Below, in pieces: positions 47,018 through 57,225 of a stretch of 64,000 bases of DNA. Source of the DNA: Laetiporus sulphureus 93-53 (Eukaryota; Basidiomycota; Agaricomycetes; Polyporales; Laetiporaceae). A program made the position numbers and the translations under genes. Below the pieces are notes generated by a model that was not told where the DNA came from, made no database searches, and worked only from the letters and a program-made list of their open reading frames with translations. Location of the stretch: contig NW_024468530.1 of NCBI RefSeq assembly GCF_001632365.1, forward strand, positions 124,001-188,000. Direction: 5' to 3'. Numbering within the stretch: the stretch's first letter is position 1; every line of letters begins with the position of its first letter.

Positions 47018-48865
47018 ATGACGGACCCCTTCCACCTCACGGCCATGTCGGCTTCGCCCTTCCACTCTCTGCCCGCAGAGCTTGCCGAACGCATTCTGCT
47101 CTTCTGCGAGCCTCGCGACGTCGCGGTACGCCTTCTGATTCGAAGGTAACACTCGTTCGGCGGGACTGACACCGTTTCCAGAACTTCGCAGCGACGTGCC
47201 AGGGCGCCTACAAGCTCGTCTACGAGTCCGATGACCAATTCCTCTGGCGCGAACTGTTCCTGAGCCACTCGTTCGACGACCTCCGCAACGCCCTCCCGCT
47301 CACCGGCCCATCTAAACCGGTTACGGAGCACGACTGGCGCACGGAGCTGCAGCGCAGGGTGCATGCGAAGCATGTCGTCCTCCGGGGGATCACCGGCCCG
47401 GCGCGTCAGCGCGCCCTCGAGACCCTCGTGAACGTTGTCGAGACGGCCCTGCCCGCCAAGGACGGCCACGACTCGTCGGACAAGTCTAATAACCTGCAGT
47501 GGCTCGAGGCGATCATGCGCGAGGCCAAGTTCGAGACGGGAGGGATGTCATCTGCCGAGCGCCAGCTTCTCGGCCGTCTCAAGACTTACGTCGCGCTCTC
47601 GTACGAAAGCGATGAGATCGACGAGCCCACGCGGCGTCTCTGGAACGAGCTGCGCCGGACGAGTCGATGCTATGTGTACGACTCGCGCCGCTACGAGGAG
47701 GACACGCTCTGGGGCCCGTTCTCACTCCGCGAGGATGGGGAGCTGGTCGTTAATTGGGAGCATATGGAGCATGTCGTCACGGTGGTGGCGATGAAGCTGC
47801 GAGAGATTCCGCTGATTGCGCTGAGGCTGTATAACAAGCCGCAGCCGGGGCTGGCGGCGACGCGAGCATACTCTGCACCGCCTGTGCAGGACCGCAAGCC
47901 ACACGACTGGGCCGGCGTTGCGGGCACTTGGAGGCGCTTCGTGTGTTTCATGGACTATCGGTGCGTGCTCATTTCGATAATCGAAGACCATTCGCGCTGA
48001 TACTGGCTCGCAGTGACCTATTCGGTAAGCACCTCTGTAAATGGAGTCTGTCGTGCTGATTGTAGCATTGTCTTTTAGCATTCAATGTAAGTTCGAGCAT
48101 TCTGTTTTCCGCGCGGCACAAGGTGATAACTCTCGTCCAGTCTGGTTTTTCGTTAACCGCCCGAAGAGATCCCTCTTTCTTCGAGGACGACTACCAGGAG
48201 GCGATTCGTCCTGTCGAGCTCCACCTCGAGGTGCTCGATCCCTCCGTCTCCGTCCCAGCCTCCTCTCGCATCTGCATCTCCTCCTCCTCCTCCTCCTCCT
48301 ACTACCCTTCCACATCCTCGCTGCACCCGTCCTACCCGCCCATCTTCTTCAAGGGCTTCTCGCGCGGCGCCCACAGCAGCGACGCATCGGTCGAAGGATC
48401 CGTAACGATGCTCGCCGACGGCGGGATCCGGTGGAGCTTCGTGAGTTTGAACGGGGCCATTGCGGTTCGTGCTCCCTCTGCTTACGCGCGTGTATACGAA
48501 AGGTCACGAAATATGACGGGCTCACGCAGTGGAGGTACGCTGCCGCTCGCTCTCCTCGCAGGGTGTGGAGACCAAGTGATGTTGATCGAGGCTGTTTAGC
48601 GCGGAAGGCGTCCAGGTGGGCAATGTGTGCAGTGAGGCGGGCGTTGCGGGCATTTGGACGGGCGCGTTCCATGAAGAAGGTGCGTGACAACGTCATTGGA
48701 CGCGGATATTTGCTCAGGGATACGTTTTCTGTAATTCAGCGGATCCTGCTGGTGCGCTCGCTCGATACATGGACCTGACGTGCAGGTATTTACCGGTTAT
48801 GTTTTGCAGGCCCATTCTGGATGTGGAAGGTCCATCAAGGTCTGCCCGCCGGCTTTCAACCTTGA
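47018..48865 (+). CDS. F-box protein with four micro-exons
   Basis: Probable substrate receptor of an SCF ubiquitin ligase. Exons 47018-47125, 47182-47960, 48014-48024 (11 nt), 48079-48086 (8 nt), 48141-48464, 48530-48534 (5 nt), 48600-48679, 48740-48751 (12 nt), 48810-48865; the sum closes to 461 codons including stop. The F-box is at residues about 14-60: FHSLPAELAERILLFCEPRD, then NFAATCQGAYKLVYESDDQF and LWRELFL. The rest holds DTLWGPFSLREDGELVVNWE, the micro-exon encoded CFMDYRDLFAFN, FFEDDYQEAIRPVELHL and a C-terminal VQVGNVCSEAGVAGIW / GPFWMWKVHQGLPAGFQP block. Each tiny exon is flanked by GT-AG introns of about 50-65 bp and keeps conserved-looking sequence in frame. The 5-nt exon is the least certain. 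Confidence 0.85.
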
Positions 48866-49126
48866 TAGATTGACAGACTTTTTCCTTGGGCGGTGCACAA
48901 AGCATGAACATACCGAACACTGCGAAATCAAAGGCATCACTGGTAGAGAAGTTGCTCTTGTTGTGTGGCTGTATACTTCCTCATGTAATTTATTCCGGAA
49001 ATATTGTCTTCAACAAGACATATGGATACACGGGTTGTACGGACAATTGCTCAGCGTTGATCTCGCTTGTATCGTACAACAACTATACACTTTTTTCGGT
49101 ATCGTTTTCTTCTTCAATTGTCGTGC
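48866..49126. other. Short convergent spacer
   Basis: 260 bp between the stop codons of the F-box and dienelactone hydrolase genes; AT-rich, likely overlapping 3' ends. Confidence 0.5.
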
Positions 49127-50415
49127 TCAGTGCTTATGCAGGCCACTGGCCTTTCCGAAGAACATGATTAGCCTGCCATACAAATCCTCGAAGCTAAAGC
49201 GCATCAAAGTCAAACGTCTATTGCCTCAGCCGGGATAGTTTTCGGTACGTACTCTTTGCGCTGCTTGGCATCCTCCAGGTTGGCGCGGGCGGCAGCGAAC
49301 CCATGGAAGCTGCGAGCTCAGTCAGCATACTGTCATTAAACCACTCACGAAGAAGTGTACCTGTCGTAGAACTTGTGGTCATTCTTCTCGTGCCAGGGCT
49401 TCCTTGAAACGATCTCGACGATCTTATGGTACTGTTGTCCGTTCCGTTGCAGTCAGCAATGTATGTCCAGACACGCTGTGACTAGGAACGGTGAATCGTA
49501 CCTCCTCCATGGGCTCGTCATGGCTCGGATAGATGCCAAGCGGCACTTTGAGATGGACGGCGTCGTGGTGGGTCAACATGCTGAAGACACGCGAGTGAGT
49601 GCCCCGCCATGATAGGAGCCAAGTGACGAAGCGATGCTCACGCAGGGTGTGTAGCGGCGACGGCGCCGAAGGGTGTGTGCTCAACGGATCCAGCGAGAAT
49701 GGTGACCTTCCCACCTGCGACAGCCCGCCTTCAACATCCGCAATTCGAGTCCCACAAAGATCCTCAGATTGCACTCACCCCAGCAGAAACCAAACGTGCC
49801 AATGAACTGCGCTCCGTCCTCCTTGAGCGCACGGCCGATGCGGACGAGTTTCTCGACTGCATCCTGAGGCTTCGCGGGCCCGCCGAAGAAAGCCTGGAGC
49901 CGCGCCTTCTCCTCGTGGGTCTTGGGCGGGAAGTGCTCCGCAGGCCATGGGTCGGCGGGCTCGAAGAAGTCGGGCATGACGACGTGTGCGTGGAGCTTGT
50001 CGGCGAGGATGTCGGCGCCTTGTTGCGTCTGGGGCTTGAAGCTGCCGGCGCGAGGGCGGATCGCATTAGGGGGAGTGTGAGGTGCAGAGAACTAGTATGC
50101 GGCACATACCCAAAGATATCAAAGACGCATACGAGCGAGATGTCGGTGGGCAGATCAGGGCCTGTCACGTATACCTAGTGTATTCACGATGAGCACAACT
50201 ACGTCCATACCGTCCCCGTCCATGCCAACCTTGTTGAACCCGGCATAGCTCTTGTACGTTCCCTTGGGCGTGTAATCCGACTTGACAGGCGGGATGCTGC
50301 AGCACGCAGCGTTATCGTTGTGAACGACGTAGCTAGCCATGCTTCGTGTCGCGACGCGGATGGGCTGGTGGGACGGGGCGAGGTGGTGGGCGATGGCGCG
50401 GAGGCGGACGAGCAT
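49127..50415 (-). CDS. Dienelactone hydrolase family protein
   Basis: Alpha/beta hydrolase of the DLH family (fungal Aim2-like); in catabolic pathways these open dienelactone rings, but many fungal members have unknown substrates. Exons 50415-50230, 50174-50110, 50041-49779, 49714-49642, 49580-49502, 49431-49361, 49309-49253, 49193-49127, in phase, about 286 residues. Motifs: CCSIPPVKSDYTPKG, ISLVCVFDIFGFKPQTQQGA, LHAHVVMPDFFEPADPW, the nucleophile elbow GTFGFCWGGK with Cys, VPLGIYPSHDEPMEE with the acid residue, and KFYDRSFHGFAAARAN with the catalytic His. The first 25 residues (LVRLRAIAHHLAPSHQPIR) are basic and could target mitochondria if the upstream Met is used; MASYVVHN is an alternative start. 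Confidence 0.93.
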
Positions 50416-51361
50416 GGTGGGGGTTGCGCGCGCGGGGCTTATATACGTCGGCTGGTGCGGGGGTCGAGTCCCCATCTATGGCTGATCTTTATTGATATGC
50501 CCCACCATTATTTGCGCTCGAAGTTCAGTCGTCATTCGGTCCATCCCCTTCTTCTCTCTGAACTGTCTCTTAGTCTCGTCGCTGTGCATTCCTCATGCAC
50601 ATTTCTCTGCAATTTAGCAATAAAACACAAAGCTTCCGGATACCTTGCCCACAAATCCGACGGAAATTCCGAGCAAAGGACGCGTCGACGTCATCCGCGA
50701 TCGCGTATGATGGGCAACGCGGGCGCCTGATCACGATCATTCCTATAATCCCGCTTTCCCACGGCACTGCTGTTTTTTTCAACGACCCTCATCACCGCTA
50801 CGCGTCCATCGTGCAGCAACTCTGCGTCCTGCATCTCGCACACATGGCCTGGGGTATCGAGTCTGGAGAGGGCAGACAAACGCATACATCGAGCTCAATT
50901 AAGCCGGAGCGCTCCTCCTCTGTCCGTCCCTACGTGGGCGGCCGGGATGGGGAGTGCTTGACTATGAGGCTCGTACATCTCTACGTCCGTCTATTAACGA
51001 CATGATATATTTGCACAGAGTCCTCCATAGTGTAGCCTAGTATGTACTCGAGAAGTGCCAGCTGTCGCCGGCGGCAGACCTTGCGAATGAATCCCGGAAG
51101 TGGAATTGGAATCGGACGCGGAATACATTGGTTTTCTTCCCCAGGACGAACACACTGGAGCATGACCGCCGCCTGCAGCTGGGGAAATATGTGAAGTCGC
51201 GCCTGGAGGCTACCCACGTACGCGCACTCAAAGTGATTGCCTGCCCGTGAGGGTTCCTTTTTCCCCGTTTGAAATACCCGCGGTTCACCATCTGTAATGT
51301 GTTGTCCAACAAGTCTTAAACAAATGATTCTTACAACTTTATTTCTAGAATATACAAAGCA
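50416..51361. other. Intergenic region with unsupported frames
   Basis: About 950 bp between the hydrolase start and the SDR remnant. Plus-strand frame 50595-51005 and minus-strand frame 50981-51382 show no motif. Nothing else recognised. Confidence 0.45.
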
Positions 51362-52030
51362 CGAGAAGTAGTCGACCTCCATCAGTGCTCATCCGCGGAT
51401 ACTGCCATTGATGTATGATCCAGCCTCAGGGAGATACATGATCAATTTTTACTGCCACGGCGATCCGGAGCTTATAGCCTATGTACTTGCTAGCGTGATA
51501 GAGCATGAGACCTCCCATATCATTTATGCCCAAACCTGTTGCAACGGTACAGTCGACTTGATCCTCGTTGATTCAGCTGTGCAGTACACACACTTGAGGG
51601 GAGTAAACCCGAGCAAACAATATTGTTCAGGATCTGCCTGCCGGTCCTTGAAGTAGTGCGCCATCGTCTTACCTAGGTGCATCACGCTTACCTTGCTAAG
51701 CCAATAAGAGAAGGTGAATCCTTCTGCGACGATGCAAGACTCGAGATTGCAATGACCTGACTTGTGATGCTCGATCCCATGCTGCACTTGTTGCCGTTGA
51801 GCAGGAGCTCGAGGAATGCCACACGCTGGCAAAGTTTATCTTGAACAATTGTGCGAATGTCTCATCTGTCTTGTAGTTCCGTAGGAGCTGCTAGTACTGT
51901 GTGATGCTCGCCTCACCGGCTTCGAAAGCTTCGGCTGGTGGTTTATCATCACACCTGCGTTGTTCACGAGTAGCTGTAGCCGTGCCATGTCTTGACGGCA
52001 TCTGCGATGGCACGCGGAGTCACGATCTGC
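51362..52030 (-). pseudogene. Short-chain dehydrogenase/reductase (SDR) remnant
   Basis: Scattered SDR motifs in the right order but different frames. LQLLVNNAGVM (the NNAG motif) lies near 51945-51985, followed by VIAISSLASSQKDSPSL around 51720-51760. The catalytic YxxxK in SYWLSKVSVMHLGKTMAHYF is at about 51706-51650. AGSYINGSIR and TDGGRLL, the usual SDR C-terminal beta-strand block, are around 51365-51425. The N-terminal TGxxxGxG cofactor loop is not found, and the segment between the catalytic helix and the C-terminal block is unrecognisable. Stop codons and frame changes interrupt the pieces, so this is a decayed gene, not a multi-exon one, although I cannot fully exclude missing introns. 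Confidence 0.7.
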
Positions 52031-52412
52031 GGCATTTCCCTCGATTGGGATCGTGTTTCATCAGTGCTCCGTGAATGAATAAATATGAGTTGTGCAATTG
52101 GATGATGTGCCACTCATGTTTGGAGGCATAAGAACCTGACGTAAAAATGTAGGCCAGGGAGGACTTGGAAGGACTCGTTCGCAAGTAAGTGATCGATCGA
52201 GACCAAAGATCGCGTTACATTCTGACCTGGGAGAAACCTTGCAGTCGCAAGGTAACAAAGAGATAAATAGAGAACAAGACCCCTAGATCCGCGACACATA
52301 GCGACCCGATACATTCGATACGCGCTGGGGTGACTCTGAGTAAGCGACAGCCTGATACATGATTCTCGTAAAGCACCGTAACTCGAGCAAGAAATAAGCA
52401 CAACACAGCCAC

Positions 52413-53578
52413 TCACGACTTCAACTTCCTCGTGTCGTCATCATCTGCATCCCATGCGTCCGCTAACCGGCCCCGCGCATAGTCCGCCTCGTTCTGCAGC
52501 GGCACGCTCAAGCCGACCACCAGGTAGATCAGCACCACGATGAACTCCATCAGCACCGACATGAACAGGTAGATCTCCCAGCTGCCGGAGAGACCGTTGA
52601 ACCGCGCGAGCGGCGAGTCGCTCGAGACGGCCGTGACTTTTCCGTCTGAGCTGATGCTCTCCGTGAGCGGCGCGTAGGCGGAGAGTAAGCTGTAAAGCAC
52701 GCGGATGCCGAGAAAGGGGATGGCAATGGAAGTCCCAGTAATCAGCTGCTCGACAAGAGGACCCGTCAGCTACATCATTCTCGCTAGCTCTGAGCAAGGC
52801 GACACGAACCCTTCTCCTGAACTTCAGAATTCTCTCGCGGTTCATCCAGCAGTACCCGAGCATGAGGCATATCAGCCCGAAGAGGACCACGAACAGTATG
52901 TCCCCGATATGCCTCAAGTTCGTTCCTTGAGTGAGGCTCGATTCCGTAGTAGCCTGTCCAGCCGTCACTCCACCAGCGATAGCCAGCGCGAGTGCGACAG
53001 TTCCGAGGAGGCTCATGAGGCGCAGGGCCCTGGCAACGAGGGGCTGGTCATCCAGGGAATCTGCGCATCTGGTGGGTGACACGGTGTCAGTTGACTACGG
53101 AGAGCACGAAGGAGATGTACACTGACGCCGTCTGGAGGAAGCCAGCAGTGGCGAGCAGGAGCGGGGAGACACCCGATGCCTCCATCACCGAGTATATGAT
53201 GATCAACGTCTTGTCCGAGTTGCCATCGCGCTCCGACGCAATGTTCGTCGCCGCGCCTATGATCCTAACTGCGAAGCACGGGCACTCAGCACACAATCAC
53301 TTCACAGCCACGTACGCGAACTCACTGATCGACAGGATCACCAAGAACACCCACCCCGCACGGCGCGCGAGCCCGTGACGCAGCACGAGCATGAGCGCGA
53401 CGACCAGCACGGGGACGTACACGACGAGCTCCGCGATCGCGATGTCGCCCCGCGCGTCGAACGTCCATTTTGAACTGCTGTCGGTGGTCGCTGTTGCGTC
53501 GCTGACGTGGTAGTGCCAGGGCTGGAAGTAGTGCGAGCGCACGGCCAGCTCAGAGTCTCTACCTGCCAGCGCAACCAT
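52413..53578 (-). CDS. Multi-pass membrane protein (DUF7702-like)
   Basis: Exons 53578-53316, 53264-53127, 53068-52810, 52769-52413, in phase, about 338 residues. About seven hydrophobic spans: IAELVVYVPVLVVALMLVL, AGWVFLVILSISEFAIIGAA, SGVSPLLLATAGFLQ, SLLGTVALALAIAGGVTAG, IGDILFVVLFGLICLMLGY, ITGTSIAIPFLGIRVLYSLL and EIYLFMSVLMEFIVVLIYLV. The topology and the MLGYCWMNRERI block resemble a fungal seven-TM family I remember as DUF7702; that name is from memory. Function unknown. The first intron uses a GTACGT donor and ends at GTTAG; choosing the nearer CGCAG acceptor breaks the frame. Confidence 0.8.
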
Positions 53579-55248
53579 GCTTTGATTCCTGTTCAAATCT
53601 GTATCCCAGGAGAAGGGTCTGGAGAAACGTGAGCGCCAAGTGGAGGAACAGAGAAGCTGAATGTCGTCCGGGGTACGCAGATCTGCCGTCTCTTAAGGAG
53701 TCCACGAGGCGTAGTCACGCACGATGCAGTGGTTGCTTGAATGGCGCCGGTGGGTCGGCAAAGGCTGGGGCGATGCGTCGCATTGTTTGTATGAATTAGG
53801 TCCTCGAAGCCGCTAGCCTGAGAGCTCGAGCAAGGGCTGTACGGCATGATACGACGGTGGGCGCTGATGAGTATCTCTCCGCACTTGCAGGGCGTGGTTT
53901 ACGCCTCGGTCCCTGCGTTTCAAAATTTCATTATTCGGTTTCGCACTCCTACTTCGAAAGAGTGCATCATATATCATACTCCATGGCATGAGCACTTGAA
54001 AAATGTGAACGTTTCAAGGGCTGAAGATTGCTGATGGTGCCATATGGCGGATCTTCACAGGAATGATCCGAATGTGTTAAGGTGATTTGCATAAACATGG
54101 TAGAGCTCTGTCAGTGCGCGTCGGGATGTACGCCCTTCAAGGCCTCAAGGCCTCATCGGCACCGCCCATGCAGAGGATCAGAGCCTTGGCGGTCATAACC
54201 TTCATGGGTTAGCGAGCGGCGCCGCCTGCCTTGAAGCGCGCGGTGTGCGGCGGTGTGATGGCGGTGATTGCACTCGCCAATATTAGCATGGGCGGCTGAT
54301 CTTGAACTGCCGTCGCTAACGCGAAGCAGCGTGACATGTTAGGCGAGAAGAAAGGGCGATGCTGAGCCTGGACGGGAGCATTGGCACAGCGTGCATAGCA
54401 ACATTTTTTCATTGGAAAGCAGTAGAGAAACTCTGAAAACATATCAAGCTTCGATTTGGAAAAATAATGAAGAAATTGAAGCTTCCTCCATCATTAGATT
54501 GCTATATATGGGCATATACTACCCAAATATGGAAAGTAGTACATAATATCTCTTAGCATTTTTCCAAGGCAGGGCTTTATATTCTTTTACTATATTTTCA
54601 CGGTTTCTTCAGTGGAAAAATATTGCTATGCATGCTGTGTGGAGCAGTCCGTGCATAGTTGTTTCGAGCTGCAATACTGTACATGGTGTAGATTAATTAC
54701 CATTTCGACCATAGGTTCACCGGGTGTGACGCGTGACGCCTGTCCGAGTTAACAGGTCAGTTCGGGCGCTTATTCAGCCAGGTGCGGATGAAGCGCCCGC
54801 GACAAGATCTAGAGCTCCGGAACGGTGTGAGTGACCTTTGAAGTGAACCGGACTGTGACGCGTGACATTGAAACTGAATTTGTTTTCCAGGGCGGTGTGA
54901 CGCGTGAACGAACCTATGGTCGAAATAGTGACAAAGAGATACTGCAAGTCCTCGGAGGCGAAACAGCAATCTCCCCGAGCTCGCCATGTTTCTTCGCTAA
55001 CATGCATCTTTGCGCGATACTAAGCCCTTTCGGACTGGCAGGCATCCGTTGCGAGCTAAGCGCCAACGCCAGCCAAGATCGAGATCGATGCTGCATCAAT
55101 TATTTTGTCTGCACATCGCCGTCGTGCGCGAGTCGTCGGTCCCGCGGCGGCTAGCTGCAACCGTTTGAATCTTCATTGCGATACACGTAGCACCAGACCT
55201 CTGCATTCTGCAGCGCATTCTTCATCTCCGGATATCGACGCTAGGCAG
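53579..55248. other. Long intergenic region upstream of LAS1
   Basis: About 1.67 kb between divergent genes. The stretch 54420-54620 is strongly AT-rich. A triple ACGCGTGA motif follows at 54725-54907. No gene recognised. Confidence 0.5.
54725..54907 (+). promoter_or_regulatory. Three copies of TGTGACGCGTGA (MCB-like)
   Basis: The 12-mer TGTGACGCGTGA occurs at 54725-54736, 54854-54865 and 54896-54907, all in the same orientation. The core ACGCGTNA equals the MluI cell-cycle box bound by MBF in yeasts. Sites lie 340-525 bp upstream of the LAS1 start codon. Regulatory role is inference. Confidence 0.55.
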
Positions 55249-57058
55249 ATGAGACTACCGCGACGGGTTCCCTGGGCCTCCATCGGCGAGCTCGAGCAGG
55301 TCTGCGCGTGGATATACACAGATGAAAGCGACACCAACGCCCAACTGCGCGCGGTACACAGGGTATGCTCATGCCTCTTTGTTTTAACCGTGTTTGATGC
55401 TCAAAATAGCAGCTGGCAGCCTGGAAAGCGATCACCTCCCTCCCGCACGCGCTCGAGTCCACTCACGCCATCCTGACCGTGCTCCTGCAAGACAGCACAT
55501 CCCAGGCACAGCCGTCATCATCGCTATCCCTCCGGCAATCGTACGCAGCAGCGCTGATCAGGCTGGTGAATGGCCTGGTGGACCCGCTCCAGCTCGGCGC
55601 GTATGCGCGCTCCATCACGAGCATCGCTGCTCAGCTCGGCTTGCCGGACTGGCTTGTCGAGCTGCGGCATGCTGCTACACATGAGGATTTGCCTAGCCTA
55701 GAGATCCTGCGGGAGGCCGCTCACGAGGTACGTTTGCTACCGCTTTTCTTAGATCATACATCCTCTGAGCTTAAGGTATAGGCCATGGCGTGGCTTCTCA
55801 ACAATTACTTTCTACCTACGCTGAACCCATCCACGCCCGCCCGCGCCCAGCGCGTATCCCTCCGCCCGCTGTCACCGCTCCTCAAACAGTACAAAGCGCT
55901 ACTAAAGACGACCACGCGCGATGCGTCGCTCGCAGGGCGGCTCCGGCCTGAGATCACCAGAGTGCTGCGGGAGGTCGAGCGTTGGATCGCGGAGGCAAAG
56001 GTCGCTTCACCCGGGGAGACGGGGGAGGATGCCGACGGCGAGGGCGACGGGCGCGAGCGGTGGGCACTCGGACGGCTGTGCGATGCGCTGATTGAGAAGG
56101 GGGCGTTAGTCCCGCTATCGAAAAAGTGCGGGTTTTCATGTTGCTCAGGCCAATGCGGTATCGTTGACCTTGTCATTTGCAGAAAGCGTGTCCTTCCCTC
56201 CAACACGTTCTCCCCTTCCCCTTCCCTCCTCCAGATCTGGACCCCGCTCCTCACTCATCTTCACATCCTGCATCCCACCCTCCCCTCCGTTCTCGTCTTC
56301 CGCATCCTCTCCCACCTTACATCGGGCTCATCGGACCGGCCCAGCAACGACTTCGGCGCGGAGACAGTCTCCCTCGTCGTGGACGACGGCAAGTTACACA
56401 TTTCGTACGACAGGTGTCTCGCGGCGTGGGCGAACTGGGCCGTCGATACTTATGCAGACAAGGCCACTGAGAACGAGGAAGGTGACGACGAAGAAGATGA
56501 GCCGGCTTTGCGGAGGGCGGGTGTGGTGGCGAAACTGATCATATCGCTCGGACCGGCAGGAGGAGAGGCGGTGCAAGACAGAAAGACGTGAGTATATGCG
56601 CATTCAGTATCACGTATTCTGCGTCTGACATTCGTGCATTGATGCAGTGCACTGGAGCTGCTTAAGGCACTCTGTAAGGGCGATCCGACTCTTGAAAAAG
56701 CCGCCGCAGTGGTGTCCGCGCTACAAAAACCTCCTTCGTCTAATGTACGTCTCTTCTGCCCTCAATCTGCCCATACTCATGTCGCCCGTAGACATGGCAA
56801 GAAGCCGACACCCAACTAATGCACTCGCGCCTTGCCGCCCTCCTCACAACGGTGAAGCCCGATGCACCAGACCTGTCAGATCGTGCCGACGCCGATGTCG
56901 AAATGGAGGATGGTACGAAGGGCGCTGGCCTCGACAATGGCGCTTTGCGTGGAGAGGCAATGGGGCTACCCCCGGGGTGGAGGAAGATCACAGAGCGCGA
57001 CAGGTGGAAACATTCTCCCATAGGCGTATTCGTGGCGTGTTCTGGCACGCCCGCATGA
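55249..57058 (+). CDS. LAS1: Pre-rRNA ITS2 endonuclease Las1
   Basis: HEPN nuclease that cuts pre-rRNA within ITS2 in complex with Grc3, in the nucleolus/nucleoplasm. Exons 55249-55362, 55413-55727, 55782-56125, 56183-56587, 56648-56744, 56792-57058, in phase, about 513 residues. N-terminus: RLPRRVPWASIGELEQVCAW then AWKAITSLPHALESTHAIL. Catalytic HEPN motif ELRHAATHEDLPSLE (Arg-His-x-x-x-His) at residues about 125-140, followed by REAAHEAMAWLLNNYF. The central and C-terminal parts are helical with an acidic loop (NEEGDDEEDEP) and a final LPPGWRKITERDRWKHSPIG, typical of the family. Confident. Confidence 0.93.
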
Positions 57059-57225
57059 TCGATGGCTTGTAATGCTATAATCAAAACACCAACCTGCGTC
57101 AGCAGGTTTGCGCCTAGGTATAGGTAGTATGAGGAGGGATTAATGGATACATTGCAGTAGGTATAATTGATTACATACTGCGCCGAGACGGATGAACCAG
57201 CCATCATACATTATCAATGTTCTCG

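Noticed and set aside
50595..51005. 136-codon plus-strand frame near the SDR remnant
   Set aside because: No motif; overlaps equally open minus-strand frame; likely non-coding.
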